A stretch of 5,179 bases of DNA. Origin: an uncultured bacterium (GTDB lineage: Bacteria; Oederibacteriota; PGYV01; CAILUR01). Of the stretch, positions 1-5,179 are shown piece by piece. The first letter of the stretch is position 1, and every line of letters begins with the position of its first letter. The stretch covers positions 1-5,179 of the forward strand of contig CAILUR010000172.1 in NCBI GenBank assembly GCA_903837445.1, written 5' to 3'. The translations under genes and the position numbers were made by a program. The notes under the pieces were generated by a model. It made no database searches. It was not told the DNA's origin and worked only from the letters and a program-made list of their open reading frames with translations.

Positions 1-389
1 AATATTTTAAAATTTCTTATGTTTGGAAGTGAAACAACTATACTGCCACCTTTTTTAAGTTTTGTTTTAATACTCTGCACTACCGCATCGGGATTTTTTA
101 GATGTTCTAAAACATCATTAAAAACAATACAATCAAAATATTTTTTAGGTATTTTTTTTAAATTTTCTTCTACTCCTCCTAAATATACCTTATCTAATTT
201 ATTTTTAGCTTTTTTATAACTCGCATTATCAATTTCAACACCATATATTATTGCATTATTTCTTTGTTTTAATAGCCTACCAAAATTTCCCTCTGAGCAA
301 CCTATATCTAATATTGCCTTAGCTGTGTTCGGCACAAACTCTAACATTTCTTCTCTATTAGATTTATAATAATTTCTATGTTTTGTCAT
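1..389 (-). CDS. Class I SAM-dependent methyltransferase, N-terminal part (cut by the left window edge)
   Basis: An open frame starts with ATG at 389 and runs uninterrupted for 129 codons off the left edge, so the C-terminus is missing. It has the order of a class I (Rossmann-fold) methyltransferase: SAM-binding motif I ILDIGCSEGNFG at residues 26-37, the acidic end of strand 2 in YGVEID (49-54), FDCIVFNDVLEHL (85-97) and the post-motif LPNIRNF (121-127). Motif I has Ser where the second Gly of DIGCGEG is usual. The NDVLEHL plus LPNIRN pattern belongs to UbiG/Methyltransf_23-like enzymes, which are frequent in O-antigen and other surface-polysaccharide loci; the acceptor cannot be read from this fragment. 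A purine-rich site (AAGGGTGG, 400-393) precedes the ATG and supports the start. It lies 35 nt downstream of the deacetylase on the same strand. Its G+C, counted by hand, is about 26 %, far below its neighbour, which suggests a different origin or the edge of a surface-polysaccharide cluster. The family call is firm; the substrate is unknown. Confidence 0.88.
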   Translation of the reverse strand, partial: MTKHRNYYKSNREEMLEFVPNTAKAILDIGCSEGNFGRLLKQRNNAIIYGVEIDNASYKKAKNKLDKVYLGGVEENLKKIPKKYFDCIVFNDVLEHLKNPDAVVQSIKTKLKKGGSIVVSLPNIRNFKI

Positions 390-413
390 TTTCCACCCTT
401 CCCATTTTTTATG

Positions 414-446
414 CCTGCTCTTTGTTACTTTTTTCCCCTGCTCTTT
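414..446. repeat. Short direct repeat across the deacetylase stop codon
   Basis: CCTGCTCTTT occurs exactly at 414-423 and again at 437-446, a 23-nt period. One copy is inside the last deacetylase codons and the other is in the spacer before the methyltransferase. The repeat is short and may be chance, but it sits at the point where base composition changes. Confidence 0.35.
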
Positions 447-1828
447 ACTATTTGTTCTGCAACTTCTCCGAAAGTTCCGGTCCATATGGTTTCTTTATTG
501 TCCGCCAAATATTTCAAAAGGGCTTCGTATTTTTTTATATCCACAGGCATACTGTCCGCGCCTATGCCATGAAAATATAACACTACCCAGCCACCAGTAT
601 CTTCCGCTTCTTTTATAATGCCTATCATTTTCTCAATTGTCATTTCAGCGCCGCTGTAAGCAGGCACTTGCGAAAGTTGTACTGTTTTTGGGTCTGCTGT
701 GCCGTATTCAACTGTTCTTGCCGCTATAAAGTTTTTTTCAATCACGGGAATATAGCTTTTTTTGTTTTCTCCTACTGTGGTCTGCCCGCAGGGATATGCA
801 AAGGAATATCCGCGACTTGGTCTGAAACCATACTTTCCCATTTCATTTGAAACACTTTCAATTTCTGCCGCTATTCTTCCCAGGGTGTAGTCCTGTGAAG
901 CAAAGCCATTTTGCATAAACCCCATAGCCCGGTCGCAAGGATGATATGTGGTATGATTTCCTATTTCATTCCCCGCCTCAAAGACTTCTTTCCAGCCCTC
1001 TATGTTTGCTGGCTGATACCAGTTGAACCCCGACATAAAAAATGTCCCGTGCAATTTATATTTTTCCAACAGTGGCAAAGCGTTTGTAATACAGCTCTGA
1101 TAAGCATCATCGTGAGTAAGTGAGACTGCGGCTTTAATTTTTTTAGGCCACTTAAAATTTTTATTTCCTTTTATTATTGGACTTTTATATTCGCCTTCAT
1201 ATGCGTATTTTTTTTCAAACTCTGCGTATTTATCCACTATTTTTGTAGTGCCACCTTGCTCACTTATTTTAACTCCATCTACAAAAATCACTGTTTCTGT
1301 GGTTTCTGACGGAGATATATCGAAGCTCAGCGACTGTATCTTTCCCCAGTCCATTTTTCCATTTACTCTTGCGTTTTTTTCCATACTCCAATAAAACCCA
1401 TCATCCAAAAAATCAGCAAGCGGTATAATTACATACTGCCACTCTTTTGACATGGTAAGATAGTCCGATAAAAAGACCTGAGTGTGAAAAGGCTCTTTAT
1501 CCTCAATAGAATCTATCAGCATTACCGAAAGATTTTTTTCATTACCTGTATTTCCCTTTATCCAGAAATCTACCGTGCCGTTTTTCCGCATACCGCTTAT
1601 ATCCGTTTCCGGCACAGCCAAAACAAACCCCGCCCAAGAAGCCGGTGGTAGCGATATTCTCAAGGCCTTGTCCGAAACTTTTCTTTCTGCCGCGACAGGT
1701 TCTCCTTTCGCTGTGCTCGGATATCCAAAGGCCTGCTCTATAAAAGTTCCATTAAAAAATATCACTTCCCCAGCAGTCAAAGAAAAACTTGCCACCATCA
1801 AGACAAAGATAAAAAATATTTTTTTCAC
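425..1828 (-). CDS. Secreted polysaccharide deacetylase (NodB/CE4-like) with N-terminal carbohydrate-binding-like domain
   Basis: A 467-residue protein, probably exported, that hydrolyses N- or O-acetyl groups from a polysaccharide. Residues 1-20 form a signal peptide (MKK, hydrophobic core, likely cleavage near Thr-Ala-Gly at 18-20). Residues about 21-190 look like a beta-sandwich carbohydrate-binding module of the CBM11/CIA30 type, with EWQYVIIPLADF (129-140) and a closing VIFVDGVKI (180-188). The catalytic domain is about residues 230-460: motif 1 SLTHDDAY with Asp240/Asp241, GTFF (261-264), motif 2 H292-TTY-H296 for the metal, FAYPCGQ (343-349) and the late FHGIG with His420. The Asp-His-His metal triad and the late His are all present, so it should be active. 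Peptidoglycan, xylan, chitin or an exopolysaccharide are all possible substrates. The start is GTG, chosen because AAGGAGT lies 5 nt upstream and because the next ATG (residue 11) would cut into the signal peptide. It follows the nuclease by 11 nt and is probably co-transcribed with it. Confidence 0.88.
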   Translation of the reverse strand: MKKIFFIFVLMVASFSLTAGEVIFFNGTFIEQAFGYPSTAKGEPVAAERKVSDKALRISLPPASWAGFVLAVPETDISGMRKNGTVDFWIKGNTGNEKNLSVMLIDSIEDKEPFHTQVFLSDYLTMSKEWQYVIIPLADFLDDGFYWSMEKNARVNGKMDWGKIQSLSFDISPSETTETVIFVDGVKISEQGGTTKIVDKYAEFEKKYAYEGEYKSPIIKGNKNFKWPKKIKAAVSLTHDDAYQSCITNALPLLEKYKLHGTFFMSGFNWYQPANIEGWKEVFEAGNEIGNHTTYHPCDRAMGFMQNGFASQDYTLGRIAAEIESVSNEMGKYGFRPSRGYSFAYPCGQTTVGENKKSYIPVIEKNFIAARTVEYGTADPKTVQLSQVPAYSGAEMTIEKMIGIIKEAEDTGGWVVLYFHGIGADSMPVDIKKYEALLKYLADNKETIWTGTFGEVAEQIVKSRGKK

Positions 1829-1833
1829 TTTTT

Positions 1834-1840
1834 ACTCCTT
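1834..1840 (-). promoter_or_regulatory. Ribosome-binding site AAGGAGT that fixes a GTG start for the deacetylase
   Basis: AAGGAGT read on the minus strand ends 5 nt before the GTG at 1828. It overlaps the last base of the upstream nuclease stop codon, so the two genes are probably translationally linked. No ATG is available at this position; the next in-frame ATG is ten codons inside the signal peptide. Confidence 0.75.
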
Positions 1841-2892
1841 TATTGAATTTCGAGCTGCTCTGGCCCATTTACTATTATTTCAAGCCTTCCTTTGTATTCA
1901 ACTACTTTTCCCGATACTGTCACTGTCTTATTTTTATAGTACACTTCTGGCGCTTGCGGAAACTTCCTAAAGTTTTTCGCAAAAATAATTACCGCTATAT
2001 ATTTCTTATAATCCTTGTCAAAATTTAAGTAACACACTTTTCCCGTATTCTTTACTGCCACTATAGTGCCGTGAATTTTTGTTTCCATATTCAGATATTT
2101 TGCCGCATCTTTAAAACTTGCAGACCCGTCTTTTACTTCCACCTCTACTGCCACAGGTGTTAGCGCGAGTTTTTTTATCTCTTCAAGCATTACTTTTGAG
2201 AGCTCTGGATTGTCTTTTTGCTCTGTTTCTTTTACTCCATACCCCTTTAGAAGATTGTCAAGCGCGGCTTCAAAGTTTTCCCTACCCTGTGGGTTAAGTC
2301 GGCCATATTTGTCTATTATTTGAGCTATTCTGCCGTCTTTTAAGGTGTAATTCCACATCCCGTTCCCGCGTCTGCGGGCAAAGTTTTCGGCTGATATAAA
2401 CTCTGACATTTTTGAATTTGAATGTTTGGTATAAACATGCGCATAGCCAAATTTTACAAGATCCAAATTTACCATTTTATTATCACAATATACATAAGCT
2501 AAAATTCTTCCAAACACATCTGAGGCGTTATTTTCTTCACACTCAAACACACACTGCCTACCCTCTATGGCTTTTTTTGTAAATGCCTTTGCTTCTTCTC
2601 CAAACCTTTGCGCAGGCAAATCCGGATGTGTGGTCTCAGGCGTATCCAGTCCTAACAATCTGACCCTTCTCCCGCCGCTTATTTCCACTGTGTCCCCATC
2701 AATTACTCGGGTCACTTTGGAAGAGAACTTATATGTTTTGACACTGGAGTCTGTTGCACTATACATTTTAGGAAGTGCACTATCTTTTAAAGAAAAACTT
2801 TTCACAAACCATAAAACAAAAAAGAAAACCGCCAATATTAGAACAGCAAAAAGGACATTAAGTATTATTAACTTTTGTTTTTTCGAATCCAT
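1840..2892 (-). CDS. Membrane-anchored thermonuclease (SNase) family protein with C-terminal OB-like domain
   Basis: A 350-residue protein expected to sit in the cytoplasmic membrane with its nuclease domain outside. A single hydrophobic helix spans about residues 8-30 after a lysine-rich N-terminus (MDSKKQK). The SNase domain is about residues 54-182. All residues known to matter in staphylococcal nuclease have counterparts: Asp65 and Asp67 in VIDGDTVE, Arg78, Asp83, Thr84 and Glu86 in VRLLGLDTPET, and Arg129 in VFGRILAY; the closing AENFARRRGNGMW (168-180) is also typical. It should therefore be a calcium-dependent DNA/RNA endonuclease. A linker of about 85 residues with no family I recognise follows. 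Residues about 268-350 then look like a small OB-fold nucleic-acid-binding domain (IHGTIVAVKNTGKVCYLNF, then VTVSGKVVEYKGRLEIIV). The ATG is backed by a strong AGGAGGG 6 nt upstream (2905-2899). It lies between xerD and the deacetylase. Scavenging of extracellular nucleic acid is the simplest role; that is inference. Confidence 0.88.
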   Translation of the reverse strand: MDSKKQKLIILNVLFAVLILAVFFFVLWFVKSFSLKDSALPKMYSATDSSVKTYKFSSKVTRVIDGDTVEISGGRRVRLLGLDTPETTHPDLPAQRFGEEAKAFTKKAIEGRQCVFECEENNASDVFGRILAYVYCDNKMVNLDLVKFGYAHVYTKHSNSKMSEFISAENFARRRGNGMWNYTLKDGRIAQIIDKYGRLNPQGRENFEAALDNLLKGYGVKETEQKDNPELSKVMLEEIKKLALTPVAVEVEVKDGSASFKDAAKYLNMETKIHGTIVAVKNTGKVCYLNFDKDYKKYIAVIIFAKNFRKFPQAPEVYYKNKTVTVSGKVVEYKGRLEIIVNGPEQLEIQ

Positions 2893-2948
2893 AACAAACC
2901 CTCCTGGAATATAATTACTATTTTTTCAGAAATTATATTTTAATATTT
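2893..2948 (-). other. 56-nt intergenic spacer with AT-rich inverted repeat and a lone TATAAT
   Basis: The spacer between xerD and the nuclease holds a perfect 7-bp inverted repeat, TATAATT at 2910-2916 against AATTATA at 2931-2937, with a 14-nt loop. On the minus strand the outer arm begins with TATAAT (2937-2932), a consensus -10 hexamer. The sequence 17 nt upstream (CCGCGA) is nothing like TTGACA, so a promoter is only possible, not shown. The stem is all A/T and has no clear U-tract beyond it, so it is not a convincing terminator. The strong AGGAGGG ribosome-binding site of the nuclease occupies 2905-2899. Confidence 0.3.
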
Positions 2949-3830
2949 TTACCCTCGCGGGTGAAATTCTTTATGCACTTTTTTCAGCCTCGTCCTGTCC
3001 ACATGTGTGTATATCTGAGTGGTGGCTATATCACTATGTCCGAGCATTTCTTGAACGCTTCGCAAATCCGCTCCCCCAGCCAGTAAATGTGTCGCAAATG
3101 AGTGCCGAAAGATATGCGGATACACATCTTTTGTAAGCCCTGCCAATTTGGCATACCCTTTTACCAGTTTCCAAATTCCTACTCTTGTAAACTTTTTACC
3201 CCTACGGGTGATAAATAAATGTGGACTAAACTCTTTTAAAAAATTATCGCGTACTTTTAAATAGTTTGAAACCGTTTCCACTACATATTCGCCTATTGGC
3301 ACCAAGCGTTCTTTTGCACCTTTTCCAAAACATCTTAATACTTTTTCGTCCATATTCAAATCCGTAAGTTCCATATCTGTGAGTTCACTGACTCTTATCC
3401 CTGCAGAATATAAAAGTTCTAAAATAGCTTTATCCCTAATACCCTCGCGGCTATTTTTATCTGGTTGCATAAGCATTTTTTCTATATCCACTTCAGTAAG
3501 TACTTCTGGCATTTTTTTGCGGACTTTAAAGGAGTCCATTTCTTCGAAAGGATTTTTTTCCACAATTTTTTCTTTAAGCAAAAATTTTAAAAAACTTTTT
3601 ATGCTTACAAGACTTCTGGCTATAGACAGTACCGAATAGTTTTTATTCTTTAGCTCAAATATAAAATCCACCAGCGTGTCTTCTTCTATTTTTAAAATTT
3701 TATTTCTTTCCAGATACCCCTCAAAGATATTTATATCACTGCGATAAGCAGTTGCCGTATTGGGGGAAAGCCCTTTTTCAAAAAGGATAAAGTTTATAAA
3801 CTTGTCTGTGTGTTGCGCAATGTCAGTCAT
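2949..3830 (-). CDS. xerD: Tyrosine recombinase XerD
   Basis: A 293-residue site-specific recombinase. In the family, XerD works with XerC at the chromosomal dif site under FtsK control to resolve chromosome dimers. Residues about 3-85 form the SAM-like core-binding domain (EKGLSPNTATAYRSDI). The catalytic domain carries the full set: Arg146 in GIRVSEL, Lys170 in CFGKGAKERLVP, His239 and Arg242 in HIFRHSFATHLL, His265 in LGHSDIATTQIY, and the nucleophile Tyr274. Spacing and length match E. coli XerD within a few residues. The ending RLKKVHKEFHPRG is typical of XerD rather than XerC or a phage integrase. The frame extends two codons upstream to a TTG at 3836, but ATG at 3830 is preferred because GGAG lies 7 nt before it and only 1 nt before the TTG. 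The start overlaps the end of the flavoprotein gene by 8 nt, so the two are probably translationally coupled. No dif-like site or mobile-element boundary is visible, which favours a housekeeping role. A second Xer protein is not in the window. Confidence 0.93.
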   Translation of the reverse strand: MTDIAQHTDKFINFILFEKGLSPNTATAYRSDINIFEGYLERNKILKIEEDTLVDFIFELKNKNYSVLSIARSLVSIKSFLKFLLKEKIVEKNPFEEMDSFKVRKKMPEVLTEVDIEKMLMQPDKNSREGIRDKAILELLYSAGIRVSELTDMELTDLNMDEKVLRCFGKGAKERLVPIGEYVVETVSNYLKVRDNFLKEFSPHLFITRRGKKFTRVGIWKLVKGYAKLAGLTKDVYPHIFRHSFATHLLAGGADLRSVQEMLGHSDIATTQIYTHVDRTRLKKVHKEFHPRG

Positions 3831-4395
3831 TGGCAAACTCCATAGCGGCTTTTATTATTTTTCTTTGTGCTTTCTTATCTTGGATAAAAATATTTTCACC
3901 CTGCATAGTACCGAGGGTCACCGTAGTTTTAGTTTTAATTCCGTTTACCGCCAAAAAAGATTTTATCTCATTTTTGGCCCCCACAAAAGTAGATCTGTTG
4001 TTTGCTTCAGCCGTTAAAATAATAGCCCCGTTTTTCCATTTTTTTTTCATTCCTTTGGAGTATTTAAACCATGCTGGTTCACTCCTGTCTATGAGCGCTT
4101 TCAATTTAGCCGGAGCCCCCATAAAGTAAACAGGTGAGGCTATTATGACCACAGTAGCTGTCGCCAGGTGTTTCAATATTTTAGAGACATCATCCTTTAT
4201 CACGCAGGCATAACTTTCCCTGCATTTTAAACAAGCAGTACAGGGCTTAATTTTAAGGGGATTTATATCAATAGTTTTTACAGTTAAGGCAGCATTTTTT
4301 ATTTTTAAAGTCCGTATAAAAAGTTTTGTGGCCGCCACAGAGTTGCTTTGTTTTCTTGTGCTCGCAGTGATTACAAGCGCTTTAATATTTATCAT
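3823..4395 (-). CDS. NADPH-dependent FMN reductase / iron-sulfur flavoprotein-like protein
   Basis: A 190-residue cytoplasmic flavodoxin-fold protein. The N-terminus KALVITASTRKQSNS (5-19) is the FMN phosphate-binding loop of the NADPH-dependent FMN reductase family, and ASPVYFMGAPAKLKALIDRS (86-105) is the second flavin-contact region. Between them is a compact cysteine cluster, Cys52-x2-Cys55-x2-Cys58-x5-Cys64 (IKPCTACLKC... then C before VIKDD), which fits the CX2CX2CX4-7C [4Fe-4S] motif of archaeal/bacterial iron-sulfur flavoprotein (Isf). It probably transfers electrons between a ferredoxin or NAD(P)H and an unknown acceptor; the physiological partner is not evident. The frame opens with a TTG at 4416, but ATG at 4395 gives the usual family N-terminus, a Met a few residues before the beta strand ALVIT. 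That ATG overlaps the debranching-enzyme gene by 14 nt and its GGAG abuts the ATG directly, so initiation may depend on translational coupling. An A9 run (4047-4039) encodes part of a lysine-rich stretch. The family is confident; cluster presence is inferred. Confidence 0.85.
   Translation of the reverse strand: MINIKALVITASTRKQSNSVAATKLFIRTLKIKNAALTVKTIDINPLKIKPCTACLKCRESYACVIKDDVSKILKHLATATVVIIASPVYFMGAPAKLKALIDRSEPAWFKYSKGMKKKWKNGAIILTAEANNRSTFVGAKNEIKSFLAVNGIKTKTTVTLGTMQGENIFIQDKKAQRKIIKAAMEFAND
3838..3841 (-). promoter_or_regulatory. xerD: Ribosome-binding site GGAG that fixes the xerD ATG start
   Basis: GGAG on the minus strand sits 7 nt before ATG at 3830 and only 1 nt before the alternative TTG at 3836, so it decides for the ATG. 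It lies inside the last codons of the flavoprotein gene, whose TGA (3825-3823) falls just past the xerD start. Confidence 0.65.
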
Positions 4396-5179
4396 CTCCA
4401 GCGAGATAGTCCTCAAAATACGACCTTAGGATCTCGGCTACCGCCCAAGAATGAGACAGCCTTCCTTTTTCTTTATAGGGAAACCCTCCATCAAACATTT
4501 CAGAAACAGTTCCCAAGCCACCATTTTTTAAATTTTCAAAAACCGGTTCATACACTGTTTCTACAAAACGCAGACTTTCTTCCGTTCTACCGTGTGTTTT
4601 AAGATATGCCGTAACAAAAGCGCCTACAGTCCAACCCCAAACAGTCCCCTGATGCTCGGCATTATCGCGTTGGGTCTGATTTCCTTCGTATTTATTTTTA
4701 AACGCCACATCCATATTCGTAAGTGTACGAAGCCCAAAAGAAGTATAAAGTTCTTTTACGACGGTATTCATTATTTTTTCTCTTTTGTCGCTGTCTTCTA
4801 TCAGCGCATACGGAAGACTTATTGCCATTATCTGATTGGGCCTTATTTTCTCATCAAAATATATTCCGTCACAAAAATCAAAAAGGCAATCTTTCTGTTC
4901 GTTCCAAAAGATTTCATTAAAACTTTTGAAAACTTTTCCAGCAAGTTGCCCATAAGCATCCTTCGTTTCTTGCTCCCCATTTTTAGCGGCAATATTTTCC
5001 ATAACTTTTATGGCATTATACCAAAGGGCATTTATTTCCACCACTTTACCACGCCGTGGAGTGACTGCAACTCCATTTGACACAGCATCCATCCAAGTAA
5101 GGGGGGCTTCCGTGTAGTCCGAAACAATAAGGTTATCTGCTTTGTCCATATGAATATTGTATTCTGTCCCATTCATATA
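4382..5179 (-). CDS. Glycogen debranching enzyme, C-terminal amylo-alpha-1,6-glucosidase domain (cut by the right window edge)
   Basis: The last 265 residues of a protein whose N-terminus lies beyond the right edge; the frame is open to the final base, so the first Met in view (5176) is internal. It matches the GDE_C (alpha/alpha-barrel, GH133-type) domain, which hydrolyses alpha-1,6-linked glucose at glycogen branch points. Diagnostic stretches, numbered from the first visible residue, are LTWMDA (27-32), VTPRRGKVVEINALWYNA (39-56), RPNQIMAISLP (113-123), FGLRTL (148-153), HQGTVWGW (176-183), GTVSEMFDG (223-231) and SWAVAEILRSY (244-254). Asp31 of TWMDA and Glu227 of SEMFDG are the likely catalytic pair, by analogy with related glucosidases. 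QGTVWPW and QAWSVAE are the forms I expect in close relatives; here the Pro is Gly and the latter reads SHSWAVAE. It is the first gene of the overlapping chain, and its stop lies 14 nt inside the flavoprotein gene. A related GH15- or trehalase-like alpha/alpha-barrel glucosidase is less likely. Confidence 0.88.
   Translation of the reverse strand, partial: YMNGTEYNIHMDKADNLIVSDYTEAPLTWMDAVSNGVAVTPRRGKVVEINALWYNAIKVMENIAAKNGEQETKDAYGQLAGKVFKSFNEIFWNEQKDCLFDFCDGIYFDEKIRPNQIMAISLPYALIEDSDKREKIMNTVVKELYTSFGLRTLTNMDVAFKNKYEGNQTQRDNAEHQGTVWGWTVGAFVTAYLKTHGRTEESLRFVETVYEPVFENLKNGGLGTVSEMFDGGFPYKEKGRLSHSWAVAEILRSYFEDYLAGDDKY

Noticed and set aside
19..580. Short plus-strand frames at the left end
   Set aside because: They are hydrophobic shadows caused by A-rich codons of the minus-strand methyltransferase and the deacetylase end.
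1575..1970. Plus-strand frame of 131 codons
   Set aside because: It lies opposite the deacetylase and the nuclease, has no recognisable domain, and both minus-strand genes have full family motifs.
2910..2937. Inverted repeat between xerD and the nuclease as a rho-independent terminator
   Set aside because: The 7-bp stem is entirely A/T with a 14-nt loop and no GC-rich base or clear U-tract, so it would be too weak.
2932..2937. TATAAT as a firm promoter for the nuclease gene
   Set aside because: No -35-like hexamer is found at 16-18 nt; in a sequence this AT-rich a lone TATAAT is expected by chance.
2951..2962. ACCCTCGCGGGT near the xerD stop as a regulatory palindrome
   Set aside because: It is only a 4-bp stem and consists of the last codons of xerD (Pro-Arg-Gly); a similar string at 3440 also comes from codons and is coincidental.
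2949..3830. XerD as an integrase marking a mobile element or integron
   Set aside because: The protein matches housekeeping XerD in length, motifs and C-terminal tail, and there are no attachment-site repeats, tRNA or phage/cassette genes nearby.
4592..5080. Plus-strand frame of 162 codons
   Set aside because: It is antisense to the debranching-enzyme domain, which is clearly coding; the product is low-complexity and resembles no family.
1..5179. CRISPR arrays, tRNA or rRNA genes, insertion sequences, toxin-antitoxin pairs
   Set aside because: No spaced repeats, cloverleaf-like segments, terminal inverted repeats or paired small genes were found; coding sequences fill nearly the whole window.

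Overview
This is a compact bacterial window in which all six recognisable genes lie on the minus strand; nothing convincing is on the plus strand. In transcription order (right to left) they are: the C-terminal part of a glycogen-debranching-type alpha-1,6-glucosidase (runs off the right edge), an iron-sulfur-flavoprotein-like reductase, a XerD-type tyrosine recombinase, a membrane-anchored staphylococcal-nuclease-family protein with an extra C-terminal OB-like domain, a secreted polysaccharide deacetylase with an N-terminal carbohydrate-binding-like domain, and the N-terminal part of a class I SAM-dependent methyltransferase (runs off the left edge).

The first three genes are chained by overlaps (14 and 8 nt). 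A 56-nt gap separates xerD from the nuclease, 11 nt separate the nuclease from the deacetylase, and 35 nt separate the deacetylase from the methyltransferase. The longest gene-free stretch is that 56-nt gap. There is no convincing rho-independent terminator between any pair, so the window reads as one or two co-directional transcription units. Shine-Dalgarno sites are clear for most genes, and GTG is used as a start at least once.

The organism is a bacterium using the standard genetic code, with moderately low G+C (roughly 40 % in the stretches of the deacetylase and xerD that I hand-counted). The signal peptide, the membrane-tethered nuclease, the near-canonical XerD and the purine-rich ribosome-binding sites all fit a bacterium. 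The gene mix would suit an uncultivated Elusimicrobiota-like or other candidate-phylum genome, but that is a weak inference and the sequence does not fix a phylum.

Functionally the genes look like a mixture: storage-glucan breakdown (debranching enzyme), redox (flavoprotein), chromosome dimer resolution (XerD), and an envelope group (surface nuclease, polysaccharide deacetylase, and a methyltransferase of a type common in cell-surface polysaccharide loci). I see no evidence for a previously undescribed system. The most notable points are the abrupt fall to about 26 % G+C at the methyltransferase, the domain architectures of the nuclease and the deacetylase, and the overlapping gene chain.
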